DNA from: Mycobacteriales bacterium
Lineage (GTDB): Bacteria > Actinomycetota > Actinomycetes > Mycobacteriales > SCTD01
Length of the DNA: 64,000 bases
Direction: 5' to 3'
NCBI GenBank assembly: GCA_030697205.1
Contig: JAUYQP010000014.1
Span: 1-64,000 of the forward strand
In this document: positions 1-7,774 of the stretch, piece after piece
How the letters are laid out: every line of letters starts with the position of its first letter
Position numbering within the stretch: position 1 is the first letter of the stretch
Made by a program: the position numbers and the translations under genes
Notes under the pieces: model-generated
What the model was told of the DNA's origin: nothing
The model's input: the letters and a program-made list of their open reading frames with translations, nothing else
Database searches by the model: none

Positions 1-1013
1 AGACTGCGGCGCATCGTGAGGTGCTGCGGGCGCGGGTGCTGTTGGCTGCGGCGGACGGCGTCGCGAACAGCGCGATCGCCTCCGAGCAAGGTGTGACGCC
101 GGTGACGGTGCGATCCTGGCGCAGGTCGTTTGAGGCCGACGGCTTGGCGAACTGGGGGAAGGTCGCGCCGGGGCGGGGCCGCAAGCCCTCTATCCCGGAG
201 GAGACGATCGCGAGGATCGTCACGCTCACCAAGACAACCCGCCCGAAGGGGCACACGCACTGGTCCTGCCGGACGATGGCCGATGAGGTCGGAGTCAGCA
301 AGGACACCGTGCAGCGGGTCTGGTCCGAGCTGGGCCTGCAGCCTCATCGGGTCGAGAGCTTCAAGGTCAGCAACGACCCGCGGTTCACCGACAAGCTCGT
401 CGACGTGGTCGGGCTCTACCTCGACCCGCCAGAGAAGGCCGTCGTGCTGTGCATGGACGAGAAGAGCCAGATCCAGGCGCTCGACCGCACCCAGCCCAGC
501 CTGCCGATGAAGAAGGGCCGGGCCGGCACCATGACGCACGACTACAAGCGCAACGGCACCACCACCTTGTTCGCCGCCTTGGACGTGCTGACCGGACGAG
601 TGATCGGCCAGTGCCTGCCGCGGCACCGGCACCAGGAGTTCCTGACCTTCCTCAAGACGATCGACCGGGAAGTCCCCAACGGCCTGCAGATCCACGTCAT
701 CCTGGACAACTACAGCACCCACAAGCACGCCGAGGTGCAACGCTGGCTCAGCCGGCACAAGCGCTTCCACCTGCACTTCACCCCGACCAGCAGCAGCTGG
801 CTCAACCAGGTCGAGAACTGGTTCGGCAAGCTCGAAGGCAAGAACCTGCGGCGCGGTGTCTTCGGCAGTGTTCGCGAGCTCATCGCCAGCATCGAGGAGT
901 TCCTCGAGGCCACCAATGACGACCCGACGCCCTACGTCTGGACTGCCACCGCAGAGTCCATTCTCGCCAAGATCGCGCGCGCCCGCGACACCCTCCAACA
1001 AGTAGTCAGCTAA
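1..1013 (+). mobile_element. IS630-family transposase, 5' end cut by the window edge
   Basis: DDE transposase of the IS630/Tc1-mariner type. An N-terminal helix-turn-helix region (reads ANSAIASEQGVTPVTVRSWR) is followed by a DDE core: CMDEKS (first Asp), VILDNYSTHK (second Asp) and NQVENWFGKLE (Glu). A GTG at 21 could start a 330-codon gene, but the frame stays open to base 3 with the family-typical residues AAHREVLRAR, so the true start probably lies left of the window. It stops at 1013. Terminal inverted repeats cannot be assigned because the left end is missing; the right end probably lies shortly after the stop, within about 1014-1035. The core is uninterrupted and looks functional. Confidence 0.9.
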
Positions 1014-1421
1014 TCAAGAGACGGACCACTAACAGGCGTTCGCGCTCGCCACCGCCCACGATGCGGCCGGGGCGCTGATCCGAGGTGTCGAACGAGCTCA
1101 CCTTCGCCTTCGGCGAGTCCGCAGCGACGACGGCGTCCTGCTCATCGAGCCACCAGTCGGGGCGGCGTGGATGAGGTGCCAGCTCATCGCAGCCGCTGCT
1201 CGCTACCGTCGTCGTGCACCTCGATCGGCATGACCCACCAGCCCTCAACCCCGCGGGCGGTGTCTCAGGCCAGTACGTCGTCGAGGTGGGCGTGGATGCA
1301 GGCCAGGGCGACCGCGTAGGAGCCTGTTACGCCCACCCCCGCAGGCGCGCCCCAGGAAGAGATGGGGCAGGGTCGGACTTGGAGGGATGGTCCCCTCCCC
1401 CTGATCCGAGGAGCACCACCT
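1014..1421. other. 408-base gap between transposase and OsmC-like gene
   Basis: No recognisable gene. It probably contains the right end of the IS630 element. The minus strand has short open stretches (for example 1006-1248) with protein-like composition but interrupted by stops, so decayed coding DNA next to the insertion is possible. The last bases (GAGGAG at 1408-1413) are the ribosome binding site of the next gene. Confidence 0.5.
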
Positions 1422-1856
1422 ATGGCAACACGCACCGCTCGCACCGCCTGGAACGGCGGGCTCATGGACGGCTCCGGCCAGGTCGAGCTGACCAGCAGCG
1501 GCGTCGGCACCTACGAGGTCGACTTCCCCAAGCGCACCGCCGACAGCTCGCCCGGGACCACGAGCCCGGAGGAGCTGATCGCGGCGGCGCACTCGTCCTG
1601 CTTCGCGATGTCGATCTCCAACGAGGTCGCGCAGGCCGGTGGCACCCCGCACAGCGTCGAGGTGGTCGCCGACGTCACCGTCGGCCCGGACAGCACCGGC
1701 GGCTTCGGCCTCACCGTGCACCTCAAGGCCGTCGTCGAGGTCGAGGGCCTCGACGACGACACCTTCGCCAAGGCCGCCGACGCGGCCAGGTCCGGCTGCC
1801 CGGTCAGCAAGGCCCTCGCGGCGATCCCCGTCACCGTCGAGGTCGTCCGCGCCTAG
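1422..1856 (+). CDS. OsmC/Ohr-family peroxide reductase-like protein
   Basis: 144-residue OsmC-superfamily protein; members reduce organic hydroperoxides with two conserved cysteines. Both cysteines are present: one in AAAHSSCFAM and one in ARSGCPVSKAL, at the expected spacing for the OsmC (YhfA/SACOL-like) branch. The ATG at 1422 is chosen over an upstream in-frame ATG at 1362 because GAGGAG lies 8 nt before it and MATRTARTAWNGGL is the usual beginning of the family. It stands alone, between the IS element and thrS, and is followed by a strong hairpin. The substrate (fatty acid versus small organic peroxides) cannot be told. Confidence 0.88.
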   Translation: MATRTARTAWNGGLMDGSGQVELTSSGVGTYEVDFPKRTADSSPGTTSPEELIAAAHSSCFAMSISNEVAQAGGTPHSVEVVADVTVGPDSTGGFGLTVHLKAVVEVEGLDDDTFAKAADAARSGCPVSKALAAIPVTVEVVRA

Positions 1857-1877
1857 CGCCGTCGTCTCGAGAGCGCA

Positions 1878-1914
1878 GGGCGGGGCGCGTCGATAGGGTC
1901 GACGCGTCCCGCCC
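1878..1914. terminator. 16-bp hairpin between osmC-like gene and thrS
   Basis: Arms 1878-1893 and 1899-1914 pair over 16 bp with one G-T wobble; the loop is TAGGG. There is no strong T tract. It may terminate the OsmC-like transcript; the TAGGGT at 1894-1899 also looks like a -10 box for thrS, so the site could be either or both. Confidence 0.55.
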
Positions 1915-1935
1915 TTCCGCATCCCTGGAGCTCCC

Positions 1936-3891
1936 GTGCCCACCGCTGATCCTGTCGTCACCCTCACCGTCGAGGCGGGGCAGGCCGGGCAGACGGCGGG
2001 CGCGCTGCTGGTCGCGGCCGGCGGCAGGGACAGCGCGGTCGCGCGGGTCAACGGCGAGCTGGTCGACCTGGCCCACGTGGTCGCCGAGGGCGACGTCGTC
2101 GAGCAGGTGCCCTACGCGAGCCCCGACGGCCTCATGGTGCTGCGGCACTCCGCGGCGCACGTGCTCGCCCAGGCGGTGCAGGCGCTGTTCCCCGGCACGC
2201 TGCTCGGCATCGGGCCGCCCATCAAGGACGGCTTCTACTACGACTTCCTGCCCGAGCGGCCGTTCACGCCGGAGGACCTCGCCGCCATAGAGAAGAAGAT
2301 GAGCGACATCACCCGGCAGCGGCAGACCTTCAGTCGCCGCGTGGTGACCGAGGCCGACGCGCTCGTCGAGCTCGCCGACGAGCGCTTCAAGTGCGAGCTG
2401 ATCGGCCTCAAGGGGTCGGCCCCGGAGGAGTCGCCCGAGGTCGGCGGCGCGGAGCTCACCATCTACGACAACCACGCGGGGGAGACGCTCGCGTGGAAGG
2501 ACCTGTGCCGCGGACCGCACCTGCCGACCACGCGCGACATCCCGGCGTACACGCTGATGCGCTCTGCCGCCGCCTACTGGCGCGGCGACCAGAAGAACCC
2601 GCAGCTGCAGCGCATCTACGGCACCGCCTGGGCGACCAAGGACGACCTCAAGGAGCACCTGCGGCTGATCGAGGAGGCCGAGAAGCGCGACCACCGCAGG
2701 CTCGGTGTCGAGCTCGACCTCTTCAGCTTCCCCGACGAGATCGGGTCCGGCCTCGCGGTCTTCCACCCCAAGGGCGGGGTCATCAAGCGGGAGATGGAGG
2801 ACTACGTCCGCGCGCGCCACATCGAGGAGGGCTTCCTCTACGTCGGGACGCCGCACATCTCCAAGGAGGGGCTGTTCCACACCTCCGGGCACCTGCCGTA
2901 CTACGCCGACGGCATGTTCCCGCCCATGGAGATGGAGGGCAGCGACTACTACCTCAAGGCCATGAACTGCCCAATGCACAACCTCATCTACAAGTCGCGC
3001 GGGCGGTCCTACCGCGAGCTGCCGCTGCGGTTCTTCGAGTTCGGGTCGGTCTACCGGAACGAGGCCTCCGGCGTCATCCACGGGCTCACCCGCGTGCGCG
3101 GGCTGACCCAGGACGACTCGCACTCCTACTGCACGAAGGAGCAGGCGCCGGACGAGATCAAGCACCTGCTGAGCTTCGTGCTGTCGCTGCTGCGCGACTT
3201 CGGGATCACCGACTTCTACCTCGAGCTGTCCACCCGTGACGACAGCAAGCCCGACAAGTTCGTGGGCTCGGACGAGGACTGGGCGACCGCGACCGCCGTC
3301 CTCGAGCAGTGCGCCCGCGACACCGGCCTCGAGCTCGTGCCCGACCCGGGCGGCGCGGCCTTCTACGGCCCGAAGATCTCCGTCCAGGCCAAGGACGCGA
3401 TCGGGCGCACCTGGCAGCTCTCGACGGTGCAGTACGACTTCAACCAGCCGCGCGGGTTCGAGCTGGAGTACCAGGCTGCTGACGGGACCCGCCAGCAGCC
3501 GGTGATGCTCCACTGCGCGAAGTTCGGGTCGATCGAGCGCTTCATCGGGGTGCTCACCGAGCACTACGCCGGTGCCTTCCCGGCGTGGCTGTCGCCCGTG
3601 CAGGTCACCTGCATCCCGGTGCACAGCGACTACGACGGCTACCTGTGGGACGTCGCGGCGAAGCTGAAGGCGGCCGGCATCCGGGTGGAGGTCGACGACT
3701 CCGACGACCGGATGCAGAAGAAGATCCGCAACGCCCAGAAGCAGAAGGTCCCCTTCATGCTCATCGCCGGTGGTGAGGACGTCGAAGCGGCTGCGGTGTC
3801 GTTCCGCTTCCGCGACGGCACCCAGGACAACGGCATCCCGGTCGACGAGGCGGTCGAGCGCATCGTCGCGGCGGTGCGGGCCCGCACGTGA
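1936..3891 (+). CDS. thrS: threonine--tRNA ligase
   Basis: Cytoplasmic enzyme charging tRNA-Thr. 651 residues, a normal full length. Domains in order: TGS (about 1-60), editing domain with the zinc-type motif HSAAH (71-75) plus Cys191/His195 in CRGPH, class II catalytic core with the zinc ligands Cys345 (MNCPMH) and His396 (DDSHSY) and a later His in MLHCAKFGS, and a C-terminal anticodon-binding domain (from about 550). GTG start at 1936, preceded by CTGGAG. The stop overlaps the GTG of the HIT gene by 4 nt, so the two are coupled, the same order as in mycobacteria. Confidence 0.97.
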   Translation: MPTADPVVTLTVEAGQAGQTAGALLVAAGGRDSAVARVNGELVDLAHVVAEGDVVEQVPYASPDGLMVLRHSAAHVLAQAVQALFPGTLLGIGPPIKDGFYYDFLPERPFTPEDLAAIEKKMSDITRQRQTFSRRVVTEADALVELADERFKCELIGLKGSAPEESPEVGGAELTIYDNHAGETLAWKDLCRGPHLPTTRDIPAYTLMRSAAAYWRGDQKNPQLQRIYGTAWATKDDLKEHLRLIEEAEKRDHRRLGVELDLFSFPDEIGSGLAVFHPKGGVIKREMEDYVRARHIEEGFLYVGTPHISKEGLFHTSGHLPYYADGMFPPMEMEGSDYYLKAMNCPMHNLIYKSRGRSYRELPLRFFEFGSVYRNEASGVIHGLTRVRGLTQDDSHSYCTKEQAPDEIKHLLSFVLSLLRDFGITDFYLELSTRDDSKPDKFVGSDEDWATATAVLEQCARDTGLELVPDPGGAAFYGPKISVQAKDAIGRTWQLSTVQYDFNQPRGFELEYQAADGTRQQPVMLHCAKFGSIERFIGVLTEHYAGAFPAWLSPVQVTCIPVHSDYDGYLWDVAAKLKAAGIRVEVDDSDDRMQKKIRNAQKQKVPFMLIAGGEDVEAAAVSFRFRDGTQDNGIPVDEAVERIVAAVRART

Positions 3892-4421
3892 GCGACCCGA
3901 CCGCGCACGAGGAGCAGCAGGGCGTCGGGATCCGCGACGCCTTCGATCGGCTCTACACCCCGCACCGCCTGGCCTACATCAAGGGCGAGGGCAAAGAGGG
4001 CTGCCCCTTCTGCGACATCCCGGCGCTGTCCGACGACGAGGGCCTGGTGGTCGCGCGTGGGGAGGTCTGCTTCGTGGTGCTCAACCTCTACCCCTACAAC
4101 GCCGGCCACCTCATGGTCGTCCCGTACCGCCACGTCGCGGGCTACGACGAACTGACCGACGACGAGGCCGCGGAGGTCGCGACGCTCACCCAGCGCGCCA
4201 TCCGGGCCGTGCGCCACGCGACGGGCGCGATGGGCTTCAACGTCGGCATGAACCTCGGGGTCGTCGCGGGTGCCGGCATCGCCGCGCACCTGCACCAGCA
4301 CGTCGTGCCGCGTTGGGGTGGCGACACCAACTTCATGCCTGTCGTCGGCCACACCCGCGTCCTGCCGCAGCTGCTCCCCGACACCCGAGCCCTGCTGGCG
4401 CAGGCGTGGTCGCGGGTGTAG
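3888..4421 (+). CDS. HIT-family hydrolase/phosphorylase (Ap4A phosphorylase-like)
   Basis: 177 residues. It has the histidine triad [10 protein letters not shown] and an upstream CPFC pair, as in the actinobacterial HIT proteins encoded between thrS and pgsA, whose M. tuberculosis member (Rv2613c) is described as a diadenosine tetraphosphate phosphorylase. Start GTG overlaps the thrS stop (GTGA). In mycobacteria pgsA follows directly; here an ABC transporter and the EF-G2/GNAT pair are inserted. Substrate inferred from family only. Confidence 0.9.
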   Translation: MSDPTAHEEQQGVGIRDAFDRLYTPHRLAYIKGEGKEGCPFCDIPALSDDEGLVVARGEVCFVVLNLYPYNAGHLMVVPYRHVAGYDELTDDEAAEVATLTQRAIRAVRHATGAMGFNVGMNLGVVAGAGIAAHLHQHVVPRWGGDTNFMPVVGHTRVLPQLLPDTRALLAQAWSRV

Positions 4422-5212
4422 CCAGAGCCGGACTCCGGCTCCTGGTGGTGGTCGTCTTCCTCACGCCCCTGGCTGTCGTGCTCTCCGGGTCGCTGCGCGA
4501 GGTGGGCCTGCCACCGCCCGCCGGCCTGGAGCTGCTGCCGAGCTCGCCGTCGCTGTCGTCGTACGCACGACTGCCCGAGGTCGTGCCGCTGGGGCGGCTG
4601 CTGCGGAACTCCCTGCTCGTGGTGGCCGTTGCGGTGCCCGTGACGACCCTGCTCGCGTCGTGGGCGGGGTTCGCGATGGCGCAGCTGCCGCAGCGGCGGC
4701 GGCGCGCGGTCGTCGTGCTGGTGACCGCGCTGCTGCTCGTGCCGCTGCCGATGGTGTGGGTGCCGCGCTTCGTGCTCTACCTCGAGCTCGGGCTGCTCGA
4801 CACGCTCGTGCCGCTGGTCGCGCCAGCGCTCGCCGCGACGACGCCGTTCACGGTGCTGCTGGCCTATCGCGCGTTCCGTCGGGTGCCGCCGGAGCTGTGG
4901 GAGGCGGCGCGGCTCGAGGGCGCGTCGGCGCTGACGACCTGGCGGCGGGTGGGGTTGCCGCTCGTGACCGCGACCACCACGGCGATCGCGGCGGTCGGCT
5001 TCGTCTTCCACTGGGGCAACTACCTCGACGCGCTGCTCTACGCGCGCTCCGCCGACACCCGGACCTTGCCGCTCGGCATCGGTGAGCTCGCGACCCTCGA
5101 CGGCGTGGAGCAGCCGGTGCTCTTCGCGGGTGCGGCGCTGCTGGCGATCCCGGCGGTGCTGGCGCTGCTCGCCGTGCAGCGCCCGCTGCTCGGCTCACGG
5201 GACGCGACGTGA
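4406..5212 (+). CDS. ABC transporter permease, MalG-like (sugar/polyol type)
   Basis: 268-residue inner-membrane protein with about six hydrophobic segments and the EAA loop EAARLEGASALTTWRR that contacts the ATPase. It resembles MalG/UgpE permeases of carbohydrate-type importers. The likely start is GTG at 4406, overlapping the end of the HIT gene by 16 nt; no strong ribosome site is visible, so translation is probably coupled. The next gene, the ATPase, overlaps by 4 nt. No solute-binding protein gene lies nearby, so the substrate is unknown. Confidence 0.85.
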   Translation: MVAGVARAGLRLLVVVVFLTPLAVVLSGSLREVGLPPPAGLELLPSSPSLSSYARLPEVVPLGRLLRNSLLVVAVAVPVTTLLASWAGFAMAQLPQRRRRAVVVLVTALLLVPLPMVWVPRFVLYLELGLLDTLVPLVAPALAATTPFTVLLAYRAFRRVPPELWEAARLEGASALTTWRRVGLPLVTATTTAIAAVGFVFHWGNYLDALLYARSADTRTLPLGIGELATLDGVEQPVLFAGAALLAIPAVLALLAVQRPLLGSRDAT

Positions 5213-6210
5213 CGGTGCGGCTCGAGGGCCTCGGGCTGCGCCACCCCGGGGCCGAGGGCTGGGCGCTTCGCGACGTGACGCTGACGGTCGAGCCGGGGGA
5301 GGTGCTCGCCGTCGTCGGGCCGTCGGGGTCGGGCAAGACCACCCTGCTGCGATTGCTCTGCGGGCTGCTCGAGCCGACCGAGGGCACCGTCGAGCTCCGC
5401 GGCGAGCCGCAGCGCGGGGTCCCGCCCGAGCGGCGACCGGTGGCGATGGTCTTCCAGGGCTTCGCGCTCTTCCCCCACCTCACGGTGCGCGACAACATCG
5501 CCTTCGGCATGCGGGTCCGCAAGGTGCGCGCTGCCGTGCGGCTGGCCCGGATCGAGGCGGCCGCCGGGCCGCTCGGGCTGACGCCGCTGCTCGACCGGCT
5601 GCCCTCGGAGCTGTCCGGTGGCGAGCGGCAGCGCACCGCGCTGGCGCGCGCGCTCGTGCGTGACCCGGCGCTGTTCTGCCTCGACGAGCCGCTGTCGGCG
5701 CTCGACCCGCTGCTGCGTGCCGACGCCCGCCGCGGCCTGGCCGAGCTGCTGCGCGCCGACGGTCGCTGCGCGGTGCTCGTCACCCACGACCAGTCCGAGG
5801 CGATGACCCTCGGCGACCGGGTCGCGGTCCTGCGGGCCGGTCGGCTCGAGCAGGTCGCGACCCCCCGCGAGCTCTACGACGCCCCCGCGACCCCCTTCGT
5901 CGCGTCCTTCGTCGGCACCCCGCCCATGTCGTTGCTGACCGGCGCCGACGGCGTCGCCGGCCCGCTGCGGAGGCCGGGCCTGACCGGTCCGTCGGTGCTC
6001 GGGGTCCGCCCTGAGCACGTGGCCGTGGGTGCCGGTGACGACGCGGTCGTCGCCTCGGTGGAGGACCACGGGCACGAGGCCTGGGCGCTGCTCGACACGG
6101 CCGCCGGGCGGCTGGTGGCCCGCTGCGTGCCCGGGTCCGCGCCGGCCGTCGGCACCCGGGTCGGGGTCGTGGTCGACCCGGCCCGCGTCCACGGCTGGCC
6201 CGCGCCATGA
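5209..6210 (+). CDS. ABC transporter ATP-binding protein (MalK/PotA-like)
   Basis: 333 residues. Walker A GPSGSGKTT (about 38-46), Q-loop VFQGFALFP, signature LSGGERQRTA, Walker B LFCLDEPLSALD, switch His in VTHDQSEAM. A C-terminal TOBE-like region begins near GVRPEHVAV, placing it with the MalK/UgpC/PotA ATPases of the CUT1 and iron/polyamine importers. GTG start overlaps the upstream permease stop by 4 nt. The partner permease follows after an 82-base gap that contains a long inverted repeat. Confidence 0.9.
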   Translation: MTVRLEGLGLRHPGAEGWALRDVTLTVEPGEVLAVVGPSGSGKTTLLRLLCGLLEPTEGTVELRGEPQRGVPPERRPVAMVFQGFALFPHLTVRDNIAFGMRVRKVRAAVRLARIEAAAGPLGLTPLLDRLPSELSGGERQRTALARALVRDPALFCLDEPLSALDPLLRADARRGLAELLRADGRCAVLVTHDQSEAMTLGDRVAVLRAGRLEQVATPRELYDAPATPFVASFVGTPPMSLLTGADGVAGPLRRPGLTGPSVLGVRPEHVAVGAGDDAVVASVEDHGHEAWALLDTAAGRLVARCVPGSAPAVGTRVGVVVDPARVHGWPAP

Positions 6211-6237
6211 CCCCCGCGCAGCCCGGCCCTCCCCGCA

Positions 6238-6299
6238 TGATCATCAGGGGATCTGCACGCGACACGCCGGGGCGCCCCGTGCAGGAGTCCTGATGATCA
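6238..6299. repeat. inverted repeat covering the ribosome site and start of the second permease
   Basis: Arms 6238-6259 and 6278-6299 (22 nt each) pair at 18 of 22 positions: 11 bp outermost and 7 bp inside, separated by a 4-nt mismatch. The right arm contains the AGGAG (6283-6287) and the ATG (6293) of the next gene, so a folded mRNA would hide the start. The loop carries CGACACGCCGGGGCG (6260-6274), found again at 7233-7247. Confidence 0.8.
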
Positions 6300-7198
6300 C
6301 GGGGCGCCCGCGGTGGGTGCGTCGCCCGTCGTACGACCTGGGCCTGTGGATGCTGCTGCTGCCCTTCCTCGTAGGCGCGGTCGCGCTGGTGCTGGTGCCG
6401 GCCGTCGTGACCGCGGGGTTCGCGTTCACGAGGTACGACGGGCTGTCGCCCGCGCGGTTCGTCGGGCTGGACACCTACCGGCAGCTGTTCGCCTACTCGG
6501 AGTTCGCGCGCGCCCTCAAGGCCACGGCGATCTTCCTCGCCCTCGCCGTGCCGCTGCGGGTGCTCGGCGGGCTCGGCCTCGCGCTGCTGCTGCACCGGCG
6601 CGAGCGGCTCGCCGTCCCGGGCCGGGTGGGGGCCTACCTCCCGACGGTGCTGCCCGATGCCGCGACCGCGCTGGTCTTCCTGTGGGTGGTCAACCCGGTC
6701 TACGGCCCGGTTGCCGTCGCGGCGCGGGCTCTCGACCAGACGCCCGGGCCGATCCTGCTCGACCCGCTCGGGGCGCGGCTGACGATCGTGGCGATCGCGG
6801 TCTTCAGCCTGGGGGAGGGCTTCCTCGTGACGCTCGCGGCACGGCGCGAGGTGCCGCCGGTGCTCTACGAGATGGCGCGGCTCGAGGGGGCGCGTGGGGT
6901 CGGGCTGTTCCGGCGGGTGACGCTGCCGACGCTCGCGCCGGTGCTGGGGCTGTTGACCGCACGCGACCTCGTCACCTCGATGCAGCTCGTCGTCGTGCCG
7001 GTGCTGCTGCTCACCCGCGGCGGGCCGCTCGGCTCGACCAAGCTGCTGCCGGTGCTCGCCTACGAGCGCGGGTTCCGCGAGCTGAAGTTCGGTGACGGCG
7101 CGGCGATCGCGCTGCTGCTGCTCGTGCTGACCGCGGTGGTGGTGGCGGTGCAGTACCGCCTGCTGCGTCGCTGGACTCGCGGGGCCGGCGTCCTCTAG
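6293..7198 (+). CDS. ABC transporter permease, MalF-like
   Basis: 301-residue membrane protein with about six hydrophobic helices; after a short basic N-terminus the first runs about 16-42 (reads LWMLLLPFLVGAVALVLVPA). The EAA-type loop reads EMARLEGARGVGLFRRVTLP. It pairs with the MalG-like permease and ATPase upstream to make a two-permease importer. ATG at 6293 is chosen because AGGAG lies 5 nt before it and the residues after it match family N-termini; both lie inside a long inverted repeat. The reading frame is open further upstream but overlaps the ATPase gene. Substrate unknown. Confidence 0.85.
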   Translation: MITGRPRWVRRPSYDLGLWMLLLPFLVGAVALVLVPAVVTAGFAFTRYDGLSPARFVGLDTYRQLFAYSEFARALKATAIFLALAVPLRVLGGLGLALLLHRRERLAVPGRVGAYLPTVLPDAATALVFLWVVNPVYGPVAVAARALDQTPGPILLDPLGARLTIVAIAVFSLGEGFLVTLAARREVPPVLYEMARLEGARGVGLFRRVTLPTLAPVLGLLTARDLVTSMQLVVVPVLLLTRGGPLGSTKLLPVLAYERGFRELKFGDGAAIALLLLVLTAVVVAVQYRLLRRWTRGAGVL

Positions 7199-7232
7199 CG
7201 CGAGCCCGCAGGGGTGGCTGATCGTCGCGTGA

Positions 7233-7287
7233 CGACACGCCGGGGCGGGCCGCGACACGATCACCATTCCGCAACGATGGTGATCAT
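7233..7287. repeat. palindromic element after the permease; possible terminator
   Basis: Begins with CGACACGCCGGGGCG (7233-7247, identical to 6260-6274) and continues with a hairpin of 9-bp arms GATCACCAT (7259-7267) and ATGGTGATC (7277-7285) with a 9-nt loop. It sits between convergent genes and could end transcription from either side, though no T tract is present. It looks related to the elements at 6238 and 38396. Confidence 0.7.
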
Positions 7288-7291
7288 CTCC

Positions 7292-7774
7292 TCACAGGTA
7301 GCGGGCCATCAGCAGGTCGTCCACGTCGACCCCGTCGATGCACCACTCGCCGCGCCGCACGCCCTCCACGACGTAGCCCTCGCGGGCGTAGAGCGCCTGC
7401 GCGCGGGGGTTCGTCCCGAAGACGCCGAGCCAGATCTTGCGGGCGCCCTGGGCCCTGGCTGCGGTCTCGGCGGCGCGCAGCAGGGCCGTCCCGACCCCTC
7501 GGCCACGCCGGTCAGGGTGCACCGCGACCCCCTGGACCCCGAGCACGTGGGCGTTCTCCGCCAGCTCCGTCCAGTGCTTGAGCTTGAGGTAGCCGACGAG
7601 CTCGCCGTCGATCTCCGCGACGAGCAGCGTCGACGGCGGCGTCGCGTCGGAGAGGAACGGCCCGCCGCGCGTCATGACGGATGGGAAGCCGGAGCGGCTG
7701 TCCCAGGCGACCGCGTCGAGCGCGGCCAGCGTGTCTTCGTCCGACGGCACCGCCCAGCGGGTCGCGACCGTCAC
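7292..7774 (-). CDS. GNAT-family N-acetyltransferase
   Basis: 160 residues. The acetyl-CoA binding motif A is clear in VAVHPDRRGRGVGTALLRAA, followed by NPRAQALYAREGY (motif B region), typical of stand-alone GNAT enzymes. The GTG start overlaps the stop of the EF-G-like gene by 4 nt, so it is the second gene of that minus-strand unit. The acetyl acceptor cannot be predicted; proximity to a ribosomal-factor paralogue does not prove a ribosomal substrate. Confidence 0.88.
   Translation of the reverse strand: MTVATRWAVPSDEDTLAALDAVAWDSRSGFPSVMTRGGPFLSDATPPSTLLVAEIDGELVGYLKLKHWTELAENAHVLGVQGVAVHPDRRGRGVGTALLRAAETAARAQGARKIWLGVFGTNPRAQALYAREGYVVEGVRRGEWCIDGVDVDDLLMARYL

Noticed and set aside
1014-1035. 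Right terminal inverted repeat of the IS630 element
   Set aside because: The left end is outside the window, so no repeat can be matched.
1006-1248. 80-codon minus-strand gene next to the IS element
   Set aside because: No recognisable domain, no ribosome site and stops in the flanking sequence; possibly decayed DNA.
1857-1935. T-box riboswitch for thrS
   Set aside because: The gap is only 79 bases and holds a simple hairpin; no T-box sequence is present.
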